Assembly (NCBI GenBank): GCA_026119855.1
Contig: JAOWBW010001310.1
Coordinates: 248,001 to 312,000 of the forward strand
Length of the DNA stretch: 64,000 nucleotides
Direction: 5' to 3'
From: Campanula takesimana
Lineage: Eukaryota; Streptophyta; Magnoliopsida; Asterales; Campanulaceae
Numbering within the stretch: position 1 is the first letter of the stretch; each line of letters begins with the position of its first letter. A program made the translations under genes and the position numbers. This document shows positions 1 to 11,240 of the stretch, one piece after another. The notes beneath the pieces were generated by a model that saw only the letters and a program-made list of their open reading frames with translations, was not told the DNA's origin and made no database searches.

Positions 1-106
1 AAGAAATTCAACAAACCATGATCATCCTTAGGTTAGAACCACTTTCACACAAAGTGTGAAGGGCACCTTGAATCATTCATGGTTTAGACCATATGTATAC
101 ATAATA

Positions 107-174
<68 letters not shown>

Positions 175-501
175 TGGCTTTACCTATGTTTGGTTAGGCC
201 AATCTTCCTCTCTCTTTTCACTCTAAACACTCTTCTGGAGTAATTTTAACAGAGTAATACTAACACTAATCGTTTCTCCCCCCTGGAATGATCAGCAAGG
301 GGTTCAATTTATAGGGGCTGATGGTGCCCAAAGTAGCCGTACGGTTCATGCTGGCGACCTTCTGGATTTTTCAATCTTTTAATTCCAGAAGAGTCCCTGT
401 GTCCATATTTTGTCCTAGTGAGGTCTTAGCCTATCAGTTTATCCCTCAAATAATGCCTAGAATTCCTCTAAGTTGGTCAAATTCAGATTGGGGTACTTAC
501 A
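1..501 (-). repeat. 3' LTR of inner Tat element (part)
   Basis: Nearly the same sequence as 14133-14757 of the right LTR. Both carry a minus-strand TATA box (CCTATAAAT, near 308-316 here) and a GC palindrome near 334-345. About 165 bp present in the right LTR after the short TA tract is missing here and replaced by an expanded (TA)n. The LTR ends at 501 with CTTACA and is followed by GAGCCCCTCG, the expected polypurine-tract side, which is only weakly purine-rich on the minus strand. Confidence 0.85.
111..172. repeat. (TA)n microsatellite in LTR
   Basis: About 31 TA units. The other LTR of the same element has only about 6 units at the same place. Confidence 0.95.
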
Positions 502-689
502 GAGCCCCTCGTCAACGTCGCTTTCGAAGAAAGCGGGGTTGTCGATAAACGCATCCCAATCTGATGGGAGGACGGCAAAGGCTGATTTGATTCCAATGGC
601 TGGACCTAGAGGTATAGGATTCCTACGTATCCCTTTTGTGGGGAATCAAGCCTAACGTAGTTTGAAAGAGGGGTGAGAGATTTTAAGGC

Positions 690-1190
690 TACTCAAACCT
701 ATAGACGACCGTCGAGGTCGGGTGGGGAACTCGGGCATGACTCTCATCTAGTCAGGGGCAAAGATTCGGGCATGACACTCATTCGGTCAGAGGCAAAGGT
801 TCGGGCGTGACACTCATTTGGTCAGAGGCAAGGACTTTGGCGTGACACTCATTCGGTCAGAGGCAAGGACTCGGGCATGACACTTGTTCGGTCAGAGGAA
901 AGGACTTTGGGCATGACACTCATTCAGGCAAAGACTCGGGCATGAAACTGATCCGGTCAGAGGCAAGGACTTGGGCGTGACACTCATCTCGGTCAGAGGA
1001 AAGGACTTGGGCATGACACTCATTCGGTCAGAGGCAAGGACTCGAGCATGACACTCATTCGGTCAAAGGCAAGGACTCGGGCATGACACTCGTTTGGTCA
1101 GAGGCAAGGACTTGGACGTGACACTCATTCGGTCAGAGGCAAGGACTTGGGCGTGACACTCATTCAGTCAGAGGCAAGGGATTCGGTTAA
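690..1190. repeat. Tandem array A, about 35-bp unit
   Basis: Around 13 imperfect copies of a unit like GGCAAGGACTCGGGCATGAC followed by ACTCATTCGGTCAGA. Unit variants differ by G/A and C/T changes. It lies just inside the 3' LTR, the hypervariable 3' region where Tat/Ogre elements commonly carry tandem repeats. Degenerate relatives (GACTCTCATTTGGTCAA) continue to about 1793 and resume at 3360. Confidence 0.9.
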
Positions 1191-1394
1191 CCTGGCTCTA
1201 TGGGAGAGGGTTGACTACAAGACTGGTCTTACGTCATCTTCGACTGCCGGGAGAACAACGGATTTTTCTCTCACTTGGTCAAAGTTGGGGTTTGATACTC
1301 TTTTGGTCAATCGGGTCAACATGGGCTTACGTCAAGGACCGCCTAAGAATTTATTTCTAAATCTTTTCTCGAGATGGGTCATTCGGGTGACCTA

Positions 1395-1680
1395 GATTTT
1401 GGTTCACATGGGGCCACTCGGGGGGGACCTAACTCTTATCTCAAAATGGTCGCTCGGGGGACCTAACTCTTATCTCAAGACAGTCGCTCGGGGGACCTAA
1501 TTTTCATCTCACAATGGTCGCTCGGGGGACCTAATACTTTTCTCAAGACGGTCGCTCGGGGACCTAATTTTCGTCTCACAACGGTCGCTCGGGGGACCTA
1601 ATACTTATCTCACAATGGTCGCTTGGGGGACCTAATTCTTATCTCACAACGGTCGCTCGGGGGACCTAATTCTCATCTTT
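1395..1680. repeat. Tandem array B, about 34-bp unit
   Basis: About eight copies of a unit containing GGTCGCTCGGGGGACCTAAT followed by TCTCATCTCACAAC. It sits between array A and the copia solo LTR in the 3' part of the inner Tat element. Confidence 0.88.
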
Positions 1681-1793
1681 GCGGAGCTTATGTCAGGGAC
1701 GACCAATTTTCTTGGACATTCAATTTGACTCTCAATGGGGCTTGACTCTCTTTTGGTCAACCGAAGGGATTTTCTTGACACTCATTTGGTCAA

Positions 1794-3349
1794 TGTTGGA
1801 TATGCTTATTATAAACCACTCCTATTACCTAGATTTGATTGATCCCATAACCTTACTTTACTCTTTGTGGACTTTAGGATATATTGTAAGAAGTACTTGT
1901 ACTTCATTTAGAATAGTCCACTTTATAGTTGAATAGGCTTAGCAGATTAGGACTCAATTTTTTCTAAGTCTGGAAAAATGAGGTAGGTCCTTTGCCTACC
2001 GCATGAAGACGCCTACGCGGAACCAATGCTTGCCGCATATCCCAAGGTTACCTCATGCAATCCATCTTGCCGCATGGTTCCATCCTACCGCAAGTTAACT
2101 CTACCGCATGGAACCATGGTTGAAGAAACTCAAGTTTGTTCAAAAGTTTGTTCAAACTTAACCATGGTCACACGTGTGTCCTTACCTTGGTTAGTTTAGA
2201 ACGTTGCAAATTCAAATTTCAAATTTGAATACAACTGTCATTTTAGTACAGTTGGACCACCATGACTCTGCAACAAAAGGACAACTCAGACTGAGCTCCA
2301 ATTAGAAATCAACAGCTCATTGTCCTCCAAACTTGCCCTCCAAGAATTCAAACGGCTAGTTTCTCCTTCAAGGCTATAAATAGACCTTGAATTCTTCATT
2401 GAAGATAAGCTGAGATTCCAAGAGAGAAATTGCTGTTGAAATTCTTGGTGATTGAAGATCATACTCAAGATTTCCAGAATCCTTTGAATCTTCAAGCACT
2501 CAACCTTCAAGTCTTCAACAAATCTCCAGCAACCTTCAAGATCAAATCTCAAGCCTCTCAACACAAGATTCATTAGGCTCTAAAATCATATAGATTTCAA
2601 AGAGCTCTTGATTCTTACACACACTCACCCCGATTGATCAATCACATAGATTGAATCATTAGGGATACACTGGTCTAAGTCTAGGATTGTTCTTCATAGA
2701 AAATAGGAGTTAATTCAGTTCTTCATCTTTGTAATCTGTACTCAAGAGAATTAATACATCCTCCATTCAAAATCCAAGACTGACCATCTTGGTAAAGGAC
2801 GTAGATCTTTTAACAGATCGAACCTTTCCAAATCATTGTGTCATTTACTTGCTGCACTTTACCTTTCTGTAAATTTACTTTAAGTCTTGTTCATCTTGTT
2901 CATATTGTTCTTCACTTGTTCATATTAATCTTGTTTGTCTTTTAGTGTTTAATTTTTCAGATTTAAGAACAATTGTGAATTGTGTTTGTTTGTCTACCTC
3001 ATTGCCTTAGCTAAATTCTGACTAACTTATCATTTGCCTAAAACCTCTGAGACACAAGTTTTCAATCTCTCAACCTACCTCACCCCTATCTACCGCAGAT
3101 CTGCCTACCGCAAACTCACCTACCGCATTATCTGCCTATCGCATTATACTTGTCTAAAATCAACTCAACTTGTTTTTAACGAAAACTTCCGCTGTGCATT
3201 TTATACTTGACCGCGTAGTTTTTATCTACCGCAAAATTCAAGTGTAAGCATAAAGGTTGAATTTTGAAAAAGGGTTGAAATTTTAAATAGGCTATTCACC
3301 CCCCCCTCTAGCCTCTTTTCATACCCTTGTTGTGTCTCTGGGACCAACA
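1794..3349 (+). mobile_element. Solo LTR, Ty1/copia type
   Basis: Begins TGTTGG and ends CCAACA (perfect 6-bp inverted termini), 1556 bp. It is flanked by GTCAA on the left and GTCGA on the right, a 5-bp TSD with one mismatch. A plus-strand TATA box (CTATAAATAG) lies near 2377-2386. The 3' end has the CTATTCACCCCCCCTCTAG and GGGACCAACA wording of many copia (SIRE/Tork-like) LTRs. No internal region or second LTR is present, so this is a recombined solo LTR. It splits array A-type repeat sequence. Two clusters of the word CTACCGCA lie near its ends. Confidence 0.85.
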
Positions 3350-4745
3350 GTCGAAGTCGGGATTTGACTCTCATCTGGTCAACCTATACCAAAATAATTT
3401 TTAACTGGGCTTACGTCAGGGACGGCCAATTTTGGACAACAAATTTTTAACTGGGCTTACGTCAGGGACGGCCAATTTTGGACAACAAATTTTTAACTAG
3501 GCTTACGTCAGGGACGGCCAATTTTGGACATTTAACTAGGTTTACGTCAGGGACGGCCAATTTTTACATTTAACTGGGCTTACGTCAGGGACGGCCAATT
3601 TTGACAACAAATTTTTAACTGGGCTTACGTCAGGGACGGCCAATTTTGACAACAAATTTTTAACTGGGCTTACGTCAGAGACGGCCAATTTTGACAACAA
3701 ATTTTTAACTGGGCTTACGTCAGGGACGGCCAATTTTCGACATTTAACTGGGCTTACGTCAGGGACGGCCAATTTTTGACAACAAATTTTTAACTGGGCT
3801 TACGTCAGGGACGGCCAATTTTCTTGGACATTTAACTGGGCTTATTTCAGGGACGGCCAATTTTGGACATTTAACTAGGCTTACGTCAGGGACGGCCAAT
3901 TTTTAACAACATATTTTTAACTGGGCTTACGTCAGGGACGTCCAATTTTGGACATTTAACTGGGCTTACGTCAGGGACGACCAATTTTGACATTCAACTG
4001 GGCTTACGTCAGGGACGGCCAACTTTTACATTTAACTGGGCTTACGTCAGGGACGGCCAATTTTGGACATTTAACTGGGCTTACGTCAGGGACGGCCAAT
4101 TTTTGACAACAAATTTTTAACTGTGCTTACGTCAGGGACGGCCAATTTTGGATATTTAACTGGGCTTACGTCAGGGACGGCCAATTTTGACATTTAACTG
4201 GGCTTACGTCAGGGACGGCCAATTTTGGACATTTAACTGGGCTTACGTCAGGGACGGCCAACTTTTACATTTAACTGGGCCTACGTCAGGGACGGCCAAT
4301 TTTGGACATTTAACTGGGCTTACGTCAGGGACGGCCAATTTCGACATTTAACTGGGCTTACGTTAGGGACGGCCAACTTTTACATTTAACTGGCTTACGT
4401 CAGGGATGGCCAATTTTGGACATTTCACTGGGCTTACGTCAGGGACGGCCAATCGTTGACAACAAATTTTTAACTGGGCTTACGTCAGGGACGGCCAATT
4501 TTGGACATTTAACTGGGCTTACGTCAGGGACGGCCAATTTTGGACATTTAACTGGGCTTACGTCAGGGACGGCCAATTTTGACATTTAACTGGGCTTACG
4601 TCAGGGACGGCCAACTTTTACATTTAACTGGGCTTACGTCAGGGACGGCCAATTTTGGACATTTAACTGGGCTTACGTCAGGGACGGCCAATTTTTGACA
4701 ACAAATTTTTAACTGGGCTTACGTCAGGGACGGCCAATTTGACAT
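3350..4745. repeat. Tandem array C, 39- and 45-bp units
   Basis: Roughly 30 copies of AACTGGGCTTACGTCAGGGA followed by CGGCCAATTTT and either GGACATTT (about 39 bp) or GACAACAAATTTTT (about 45 bp). The two lengths alternate irregularly. Isolated relatives at about 1330 and 1686 show that arrays A, B and C are interleaved. Both unit lengths are multiples of three, so the minus strand stays open for several units near 3542-3772, but this is probably chance. Confidence 0.93.
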
Positions 4746-4879
4746 ATTTATGTTCATGCTAGCACTTCCTAAGGTGGTTTCTTGCATTTTCGGGGGAATT
4801 GACCTTAATGGCGAGGACGGGCCTCATTATTTTTAAATCCTAAGAACGACCACTTTTGCGAAATGACTATGCAATTTTG

Positions 4880-5135
4880 AAAAAAAAAGGGTGGAAAAAA
4901 CTTCTTCTTTCGAAACACGACCCTTCAAATGTATTCGCAATTTAAAAGGGGGACGGAAAAACTTTTTTTTCAAAACAACCCTTCAAATGTAGTTGCAATT
5001 TGAAAAGGGGACGGAAAAATTTTCTTTTCAAAACAACCTTTCAAATATATTTGCAATTTGAAAAGGGGACGGAAAAACTTTCTTTTCAAAACAACCTTTC
5101 AAATGTATTTGCAATTTGAAAAGGGGACGGTATAT
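4880..5135. repeat. Tandem array D, about 57-bp unit
   Basis: Four to five copies of a unit with CAAAACAACCTTTCAAATGT, ATTTGCAATTTGAAAAGG and GGACGGAAAAACTTTCTTTT. It lies directly upstream (plus strand) of the antisense PMD gene and may be part of its leader. Confidence 0.85.
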
Positions 5136-5223
5136 CATGATGACTTTATGGTTAGCATTTATCATGTGTGCATTGGTATTTTAAAACTGTGTTATTCGTA
5201 CCTCTGCTGTGTTTACCTGCAGG

Positions 5224-7229
5224 ATGGTGAGCCCAAATCCCGGGGGTCTCCAGACATTTGATTTTCTGTGTGGGAGGCTATGCCCGCTGCTGTGGGTGAT
5301 GGGCCCGGTCCGCGAGAGTGGGTGGAGCGTACTGGCCTGGTGCCGTTCATCGAGGCGGTGGGTCGTTTGGTTAACACCAACAGGAGCTATGGGCTTATTA
5401 CTGCCCTGGGCGAACACTGGTGGGATACGACCCACACCTTCCATCTGAGCTGGGGAGAGGTGACTGTGACTCCCGCAGACTTCTCTGCCATTACTGGGCT
5501 TTCTTTTGATGGGCGTGCAGTCCTTTGGACCGACAGGTTTACTGCTGCGGACATCGAGGGCGCTCATCGGTTTCTCGGGCCCTGCTAAGGGCTTGGGCAT
5601 CCTGGTTCAGGAGGTGGATCGGGCTATTCGGGGTATGATCCCGGGGTACCTAGCAGGTCAGTTTTCTGCCGAGCAGCTCGGACGAGCTTATGTATGGCTT
5701 CTCTTGAGTAACACCATCTTTGCCAACGCCGACACCACATGATTGTTCCCCCTGTTGGGTTCTTTGACCACTCCCGAGACCATTCGGGACATTGCTTGGG
5801 GAGAGGATGGGTTGGCCGAGCTATATATGGAGCTCGACAAATTCAGCCGGAAGGCGAGCCGGTCCCTGGCCTGCTTCCAGTTTGTTTTGGAGGTATATTT
5901 CCTTCCTTTTTCCATTTTCTGTTTTCTCCTTCTTACTCTCCCAATTTTCTCCTTCTTATTCTTCTTTTCTGTCTTTCCCATTTTTAATACCTTTTTTTTT
6001 TTTTTTTGCTTTCTCTTCAGGCATGGTATTATGAGTTTTTTGGGGAATATCCTTGGAGGCAAACTGTTGACCCAGCTGCTACTTTTCCAGCTGTGGTCTG
6101 TTGGACTAGGGAGGCCCGAGAGAAAAGGGGTTCCAAGGGGCGGCTCACCGTCCACTATCCCGAGGCCAGAGGAGTGTTGAGGGGTCCAATGCCCGGGGGG
6201 ATCAATTTATTTCCATGGGAGCGGTATGAGAACCGGGGAGAGCTTCATGTTGACTTGGGCGAAGCTCTCCGGATGACCAGGGAGAGGAGGTTGTTGGTAG
6301 GCTTTCGGGGAGAGGCCTTTTATCTAGGGGAGATAGTCCTATGGCATCATGGGCTAGGACTTCAGCAGAGGGCTCCGGTGGACCCGCCTGATACCATGTT
6401 CATGGCTGATCGAGGGGACGACCCATATTTGATGGGGGCGGCCGCGACCCATTTCATCACCAACGAGCCTTATGGGTGTTTTGTGGCTCGGAGACTGAGA
6501 TCGCCACAGGTGGTGGCTTCTCGGGTGGCCCCTCCGATGTGGCAGGACTACACTTATCTCTTTTCAGACCGCCGGGTTCACATGGTGGCGACGTCCCTTG
6601 GGGGAGAGGGGGCCCCACCCGCATGTGCGCCCGAGGGTGTGGTATACATCCCACTTACTTTTCTCGTATTATTTTCACACTGTCATTTTCCATTCACTGA
6701 GCATTCCCATTTCTGTGTGCAGGTGGCCGCACGTGCTTTGCTGGGGAGACCTTCCCTCATGAAACGGGTCAAAAGGTGGCTCAAGAAGTTCGTAGGTCGC
6801 TCTTCCAAAGGGCCTCGGACCGAATACAGCTTTGCGCCTGGCCGGCATTCAGTGGGCATTGAGGAGAGACCTCGTAGACGGGCTTCGAGCGTAGAGCTGC
6901 CTCCCTCCTATGTATGGCGCCATTCCCTGGGTACCGCTGACTTGGCCTCTTTTCGGGATTCTTTCTGGGATTCTGGTACTCACGAGATGGCCCCAGACCC
7001 ATTCGCCCATTTGACCTTAGAGCGTGTGGACCCTGCACCGGCCAGACATCCGGGTCCTCCTTCCCAGATTCCTTCCTCCTTTTTCCCAGGTCAGTCTTCT
7101 TCGGGTGAAGGCTCGAGTGTGGCGGAATCTCTCTTCTTCTTTGACCCCAGCCAATATCAACCTCGCCCTCTGGCTCCTTTAGACCAGGATTTTCCTCCTC
7201 CCGAGGATCCTTATCCGGACTCAGACTAG
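5224..7229 (+). pseudogene. Plant mobile domain (PMD) protein gene, antisense inside Tat element
   Basis: Encodes most of a PMD protein (the aminotransferase-like plant mobile domain, PF10536-type, shared by MAIN/MAIL1 proteins and by ORFs in transposons). Exon A starts after the acceptor TTTACCTGCAG at 5223 and carries THTFHLSWGEVTVTPADFSA and GLSFDGRAV, the PMD core, then LGRAYVWLLLSNTIFANADT. Intron 5893-6020 (GT...CTTCAG) separates exon B, starting AWYYEFFGEYPW. Intron 6642-6722 (81 bp, GT...TGTGCAG) separates exon C, which ends in a Pro/Ser-rich acidic tail at 7229. Damage: an in-frame TGA near 5260, a one-base frameshift near 5580 and a TGA at 5740-5742. Any 5' exon and the start codon are not identified. 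The gene runs opposite to the surrounding retrotransposon and lies between gag and the 3' LTR. Antisense extra ORFs of this kind are known in Tat elements; whether this copy is expressed is unknown. Confidence 0.8.
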
Positions 7230-9163
7230 GATGTACCTATGTTAAACAATTTTTCTTTCTTTCTTGTTTTATTTTAAGAACAACGTGTGTAAAAAAAACT
7301 TATTATCTTTGAAAAGCTTTGTTTTGTAAATTCATCTTTTATGCATAGCTTGGGCCTCGAGAGGGCTTTTATCGTCATTTCTGGGTCATTGGGAATTCCC
7401 GGGACATGTGTGGCCTTGATTGTGTGGATTTTGATGCATATCGGACATGCTTTTGCACAAGTGAAAGTGAGTTTCACTCGCGGGAAAATCAACGGGCAGA
7501 GGATGTTGACATGAAAAATTTAAGGGAAACAAAGCATTAGCGCGTTGACCTTTTTGACCACAATTTTGAGATTTGAACAAATTCTTTTCGGGGGGCAGTT
7601 TTGTGGACCAGGACCTAGACTTACTCCAAACATGACTTCTCACGGATCCTCTCGTTATGCCACGGTGGCTCGCTAGCCCCATTTCATTATCGGCTGAAAA
7701 TGGAACCCTAAGCCCCTGTCTCCTTTTCTCCACAAAGCGTTTTCATTCCCGCGTACCTCCTCAAGCCCCAGTCCTTTGAGAGACAATCCTTATGAGGGTG
7801 ACTCGACCCTTCCAGTTACCAACGGTCTGACCTTTTCTTTCCTAGGAGTGATCCGATTGACTCATGACACGGACTCGAGCAACCTGGACACATGGAAAAC
7901 AGACATAGGCATTTTGCGGGAGTGATTCCCTTTCGTACGGAAGGAAGCCTATGGACATCAATTTAGTGTTTGGCTCTTTCCTATGATGTAGAAAAGAAGA
8001 CTTGTCGAGACATTTGAATCTCCATAGTTAGCATTATTAAAGTGATTGCCTTGAACGGGCCATTTTCATTAAGTCAATACCATCACAAGCAATTAACTTT
8101 AACGAGAATTCATGTTGTGACCAACCGAGATTAAGATCTGACCAATGGCAAGGTCGGGACGTGTTTGGGTATCGACTTTTGTCTGGGGGAATCGGTCATT
8201 AATGAGACCAAAGGAGAGGCATGTGGCTATTCTGGGAAGGCCATGGCTGGATAATCCTCTTTCTTGTTGTGACCGGACCCGAAGGTTGCCTACGTTTCCC
8301 TCATTTTGAGGAGCTCAGGTCGTCGTAGTTCGGCCTTGGACTGTCTTTCTACGGGTTGGTACATCCCTACCAGGGTATTGTTGCCTTGTCGGTGTAGACC
8401 TTTCCACTTTGTGGTGAATTTCCTTGGAGCGGGCCCCTGGGGCGATCCTTCTTTCGGTGTGGACCCCTTTTTCTTTTTTTGTGTGAGCCCTTTTGGGGTG
8501 GACCCTTTGGTGGACTTCATCCTCATATTCACTTCTCTTTCTTCCCCTTTTTTTTATCTAGGGGTGCCTTTCATGGATGATCTTTGGGGGTGAAACTTCA
8601 TCATCTTGATCCACTGCTGGGGCATTTTGTGGTCCTTTGGGATTTCATCGGGGTATAGTGTATGAAGGGAAAGAACCTTGCCATTGGTGTTATCTTTATG
8701 CCAATTGATCACCTCATCCATTATCGTTAAAATTAGTTGCTTATTTTTTTGCATTTACTATCTGTACTTGACCCGTTCATCCTTGATGAATCGTTATTGA
8801 CTATTATGCATTAAGGAGTTAATTCATCATCTTGGGGATGCAGCAATCGCTTATTAATGCTAACCAAAGTGATTTCAAGAGCTAAAACATTTTTCAAATA
8901 ATGTCTCAAGTCTAGGAAGAATAGAAGAGAAATAGCTTGTTTCATTAATGAGGAACAACTCAATCTTTTTTACAGACTCAAGGGACTGACTCGACTATTA
9001 ACTGACTAAACCATGACTAGTCAAACTTACCACGCAGGGTTTTTAGGGAAAATAACAATAAAGCATTGTCCACAACAGACTTTTGAAAGACTCTCTAGAA
9101 CCTACGAGGCCGGACCACTCCTAATCATTTTCCTTCTTTTTTTTTTTTTTTTTTTTTTTGATT
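7230..9163. other. Internal Tat sequence without recognisable genes
   Basis: On the minus strand this is where pol should follow gag. I see no RT (YxDD), RNase H or integrase motif and no long open frame. Poly(T) near 9131-9159 lies next to the end of gag. The absence of pol supports a non-autonomous element. Confidence 0.6.
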
Positions 9164-11240
9164 TCAAACCCACTCATTGCCTTGCTTCGTGATGATCCCT
9201 TCATCAACGAGCTCCTGGATCTTGTCTTTTAAAACATCACAAGTCCCAGTAGAATGCCCCACCTCTTGGTGGTAGTGGCAGAAGAGAGCGTCCTCGAGCC
9301 GTTGACTTGGGTGCTCAGTTAAGATCACGCTAGGGTCAAGCAACTGGATCTTCCCTTCTTTGAGCAATTGGTCCAACAACTGGGCTCTTGGAATCCCTAG
9401 TTCCCGAAAACGACGGTACGGGGCAAACCTTTGACTGCGAGCTGATTTGGGGACGGCCGCCTTGAGTCTATCATTCTTCAGCGGCAGTTTTCTGCTTAGG
9501 TGTTGTGGTGAACCTTCTGGATGATTCAAGGTTGTCCGGGGACCGTGTGGGTGTTCAGAGTGCTGGACGCCTGCCCAACAGGGATGTTCTGGGGGTTTCC
9601 TCTGAGATATGCTCGGATGTCAAGGACCGCATCTACCGTTGCATTTATGCATGTCCCTACTCTCCTCATGTCCTCTTGGTGGTGTAGATACCCCGGGGAA
9701 CCACGGCTTGGCTAGAGCGGTGAATTATCCTAGGATGTCTAACTTGATTTTAGATTGTTTAGAGTCGCCACCTATGTTTTTAAAGGAACATAAGAAAAAC
9801 CTAGAAATAGCCTAATTTATGTACAAAACCAGAGATTCGGGAGAGAAGGGTTCGGGGGTTAGGTGACGGAGTGGGAAGTACTTAAACACCCACTCCACCC
9901 CGCTTACGCGGGTCTTGCTACTATTGGTGTTCTAATATTTACATGTCCTTCAATTAATTAAATAGAAATGTGCTAACAATTGTGATGAGAAGAAAAGGGG
10001 AAATAAAGGGGAAATAAAATAGAATTGTTTTATTTATTTAATGATAAAGATTACATATAACAAGTAATGTTAAAGAATTACATTAAGAGATGAAGAGAAA
10101 TTAACATGGTGAATTAAAGTTAAGATTAAAATGTAGGGAGATAACCTTAACTAACTTCAATATGTGAAGTAGTCATGTTGGTCATGTCCCATTAATGGGG
10201 ATTGCAAACATCAAGAAGAAGAAAACAAAGGAAGAAAATGGAGTTGTACCTTGAGAAAGAGGACTTGGAACCTTGACTTGAACGTGTTATTGTTGTGATG
10301 AAATTGTTGTAGAACAATTTGTGTAGAGTCTTGTTACTAAGAACTCTTGTTGGGAGAATTTGTGTATAGTGTAGTTGGTGAATCAAGGTTGGAGTCCAAA
10401 AAGAAGTCCTTTTCCAAGGTAGAAGATGATGGTTTTTATAGGTAAAAAAGAGAGGGAAATGATGGAGGGAAATTGGTCATCCATGTGAAATGGAATGGGC
10501 CAATCACAAATAAGATAAATGAATAAAAGAAAAATAAAAGAAATAAAAGAAATCAAATAATAAATGAAAGAAATATTAGTTTTTGGGAAAAGGCTTAGAA
10601 TTTGGGATTGGGAGTTAATGAGAAAAGGGGGGATGAATGTGGATGTAAAAAGATGGTTTTTGTGATCAAGAAAGATGTTTGTAAATAAGAAAAGGGAGGG
10701 AAATAAGGTGCAATCCGTTACTGCCAAAGTGGGAAGCGCGCGGGTCCGGATTTTGGGGCGGGACACGCGCGCGGCTCACTGGCAGTGCCGGAAGCGCCCG
10801 CGGGTGAAAAATGACAGAATGACCCTAAAAGTTAACTCTGTTATGCAGTTTAGTCCAAAACTAACGGAATCAGTTAGGAACTTAACCGAAATAACAGAAA
10901 TCAACAAAAATAAGTTAAATAAAAATACTTTGTATGCAATCGGGGTGAGAGGTCCAAGGCGTGGTGTCTACAGGTGGCTATGACTGAGCGAATTTATCTC
11001 ATTCCTCACGCTTTGCCTTTCTTGGTGCCAGTCGTTTTCCCTGTCTTTTAAGAGTTCTCGGAGGCAAGGGTGTACCATTTGAACCCAAATCCTCTCGGTT
11101 TCCTTTTCAAGGTCAGGGATTCGCTTCTCTTCCATTTTAGCAACGGCCCCTAGTAAACGACTTTGGTCGTGCTCCATCCGCCTCACTACTTGCTGCATAG
11201 CGTTCACGGCTCCTTCGATGACTCCAATTCGAGCATCCAT
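9164..11240 (-). pseudogene. gag: Tat gag remnant, split by a solo LTR
   Basis: The 5' part (11240 to 10973) encodes about 90 residues of coiled-coil-like sequence starting MDARIGVIEGAV. The 3' part (9682 to 9164) encodes a basic stretch, then FCHYHQEVGHSTGTCDVLKD, the Cys-x2-His/His-x4-Cys-like knuckle typical of Tat/Ogre gag, and ends GNEWV. Between them lies a solo LTR with TSD GGTGG. Removing the LTR and one TSD copy keeps the reading frame open across the site, so it inserted into an intact stretch of gag. A TGA at 9526-9528 and a frame change there are additional damage. No start codon upstream of 11240 was confirmed. Confidence 0.75.
9683..10972 (-). mobile_element. Solo LTR, Ty3/gypsy type, inside gag
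   Basis: 1290 bp, beginning TGTAGATACC and ending GGTGTCTACA, nearly perfect inverted termini, flanked by the exact 5-bp TSD GGTGG at 9678-9682 and 10973-10977. It contains the GAGTCGCCACC and GGTTCGGGGGTTAGGTGACGG wording seen in related form in the other Tat LTRs here. The TATA box (CCTATAAAA) reads on the minus strand near 10434-10442, with a CpG-rich paired motif upstream at 10729-10803. No internal domain is present. Confidence 0.88.

Noticed and set aside
690..4745. CRISPR-like spaced repeats
   Set aside because: The repeats are directly adjacent and imperfect with no unique spacers, and the context is a plant retrotransposon.
5688..6155. Minus-strand lysine-rich frame
   Set aside because: It runs over the T-rich intron of the PMD gene; low complexity explains the open frame.
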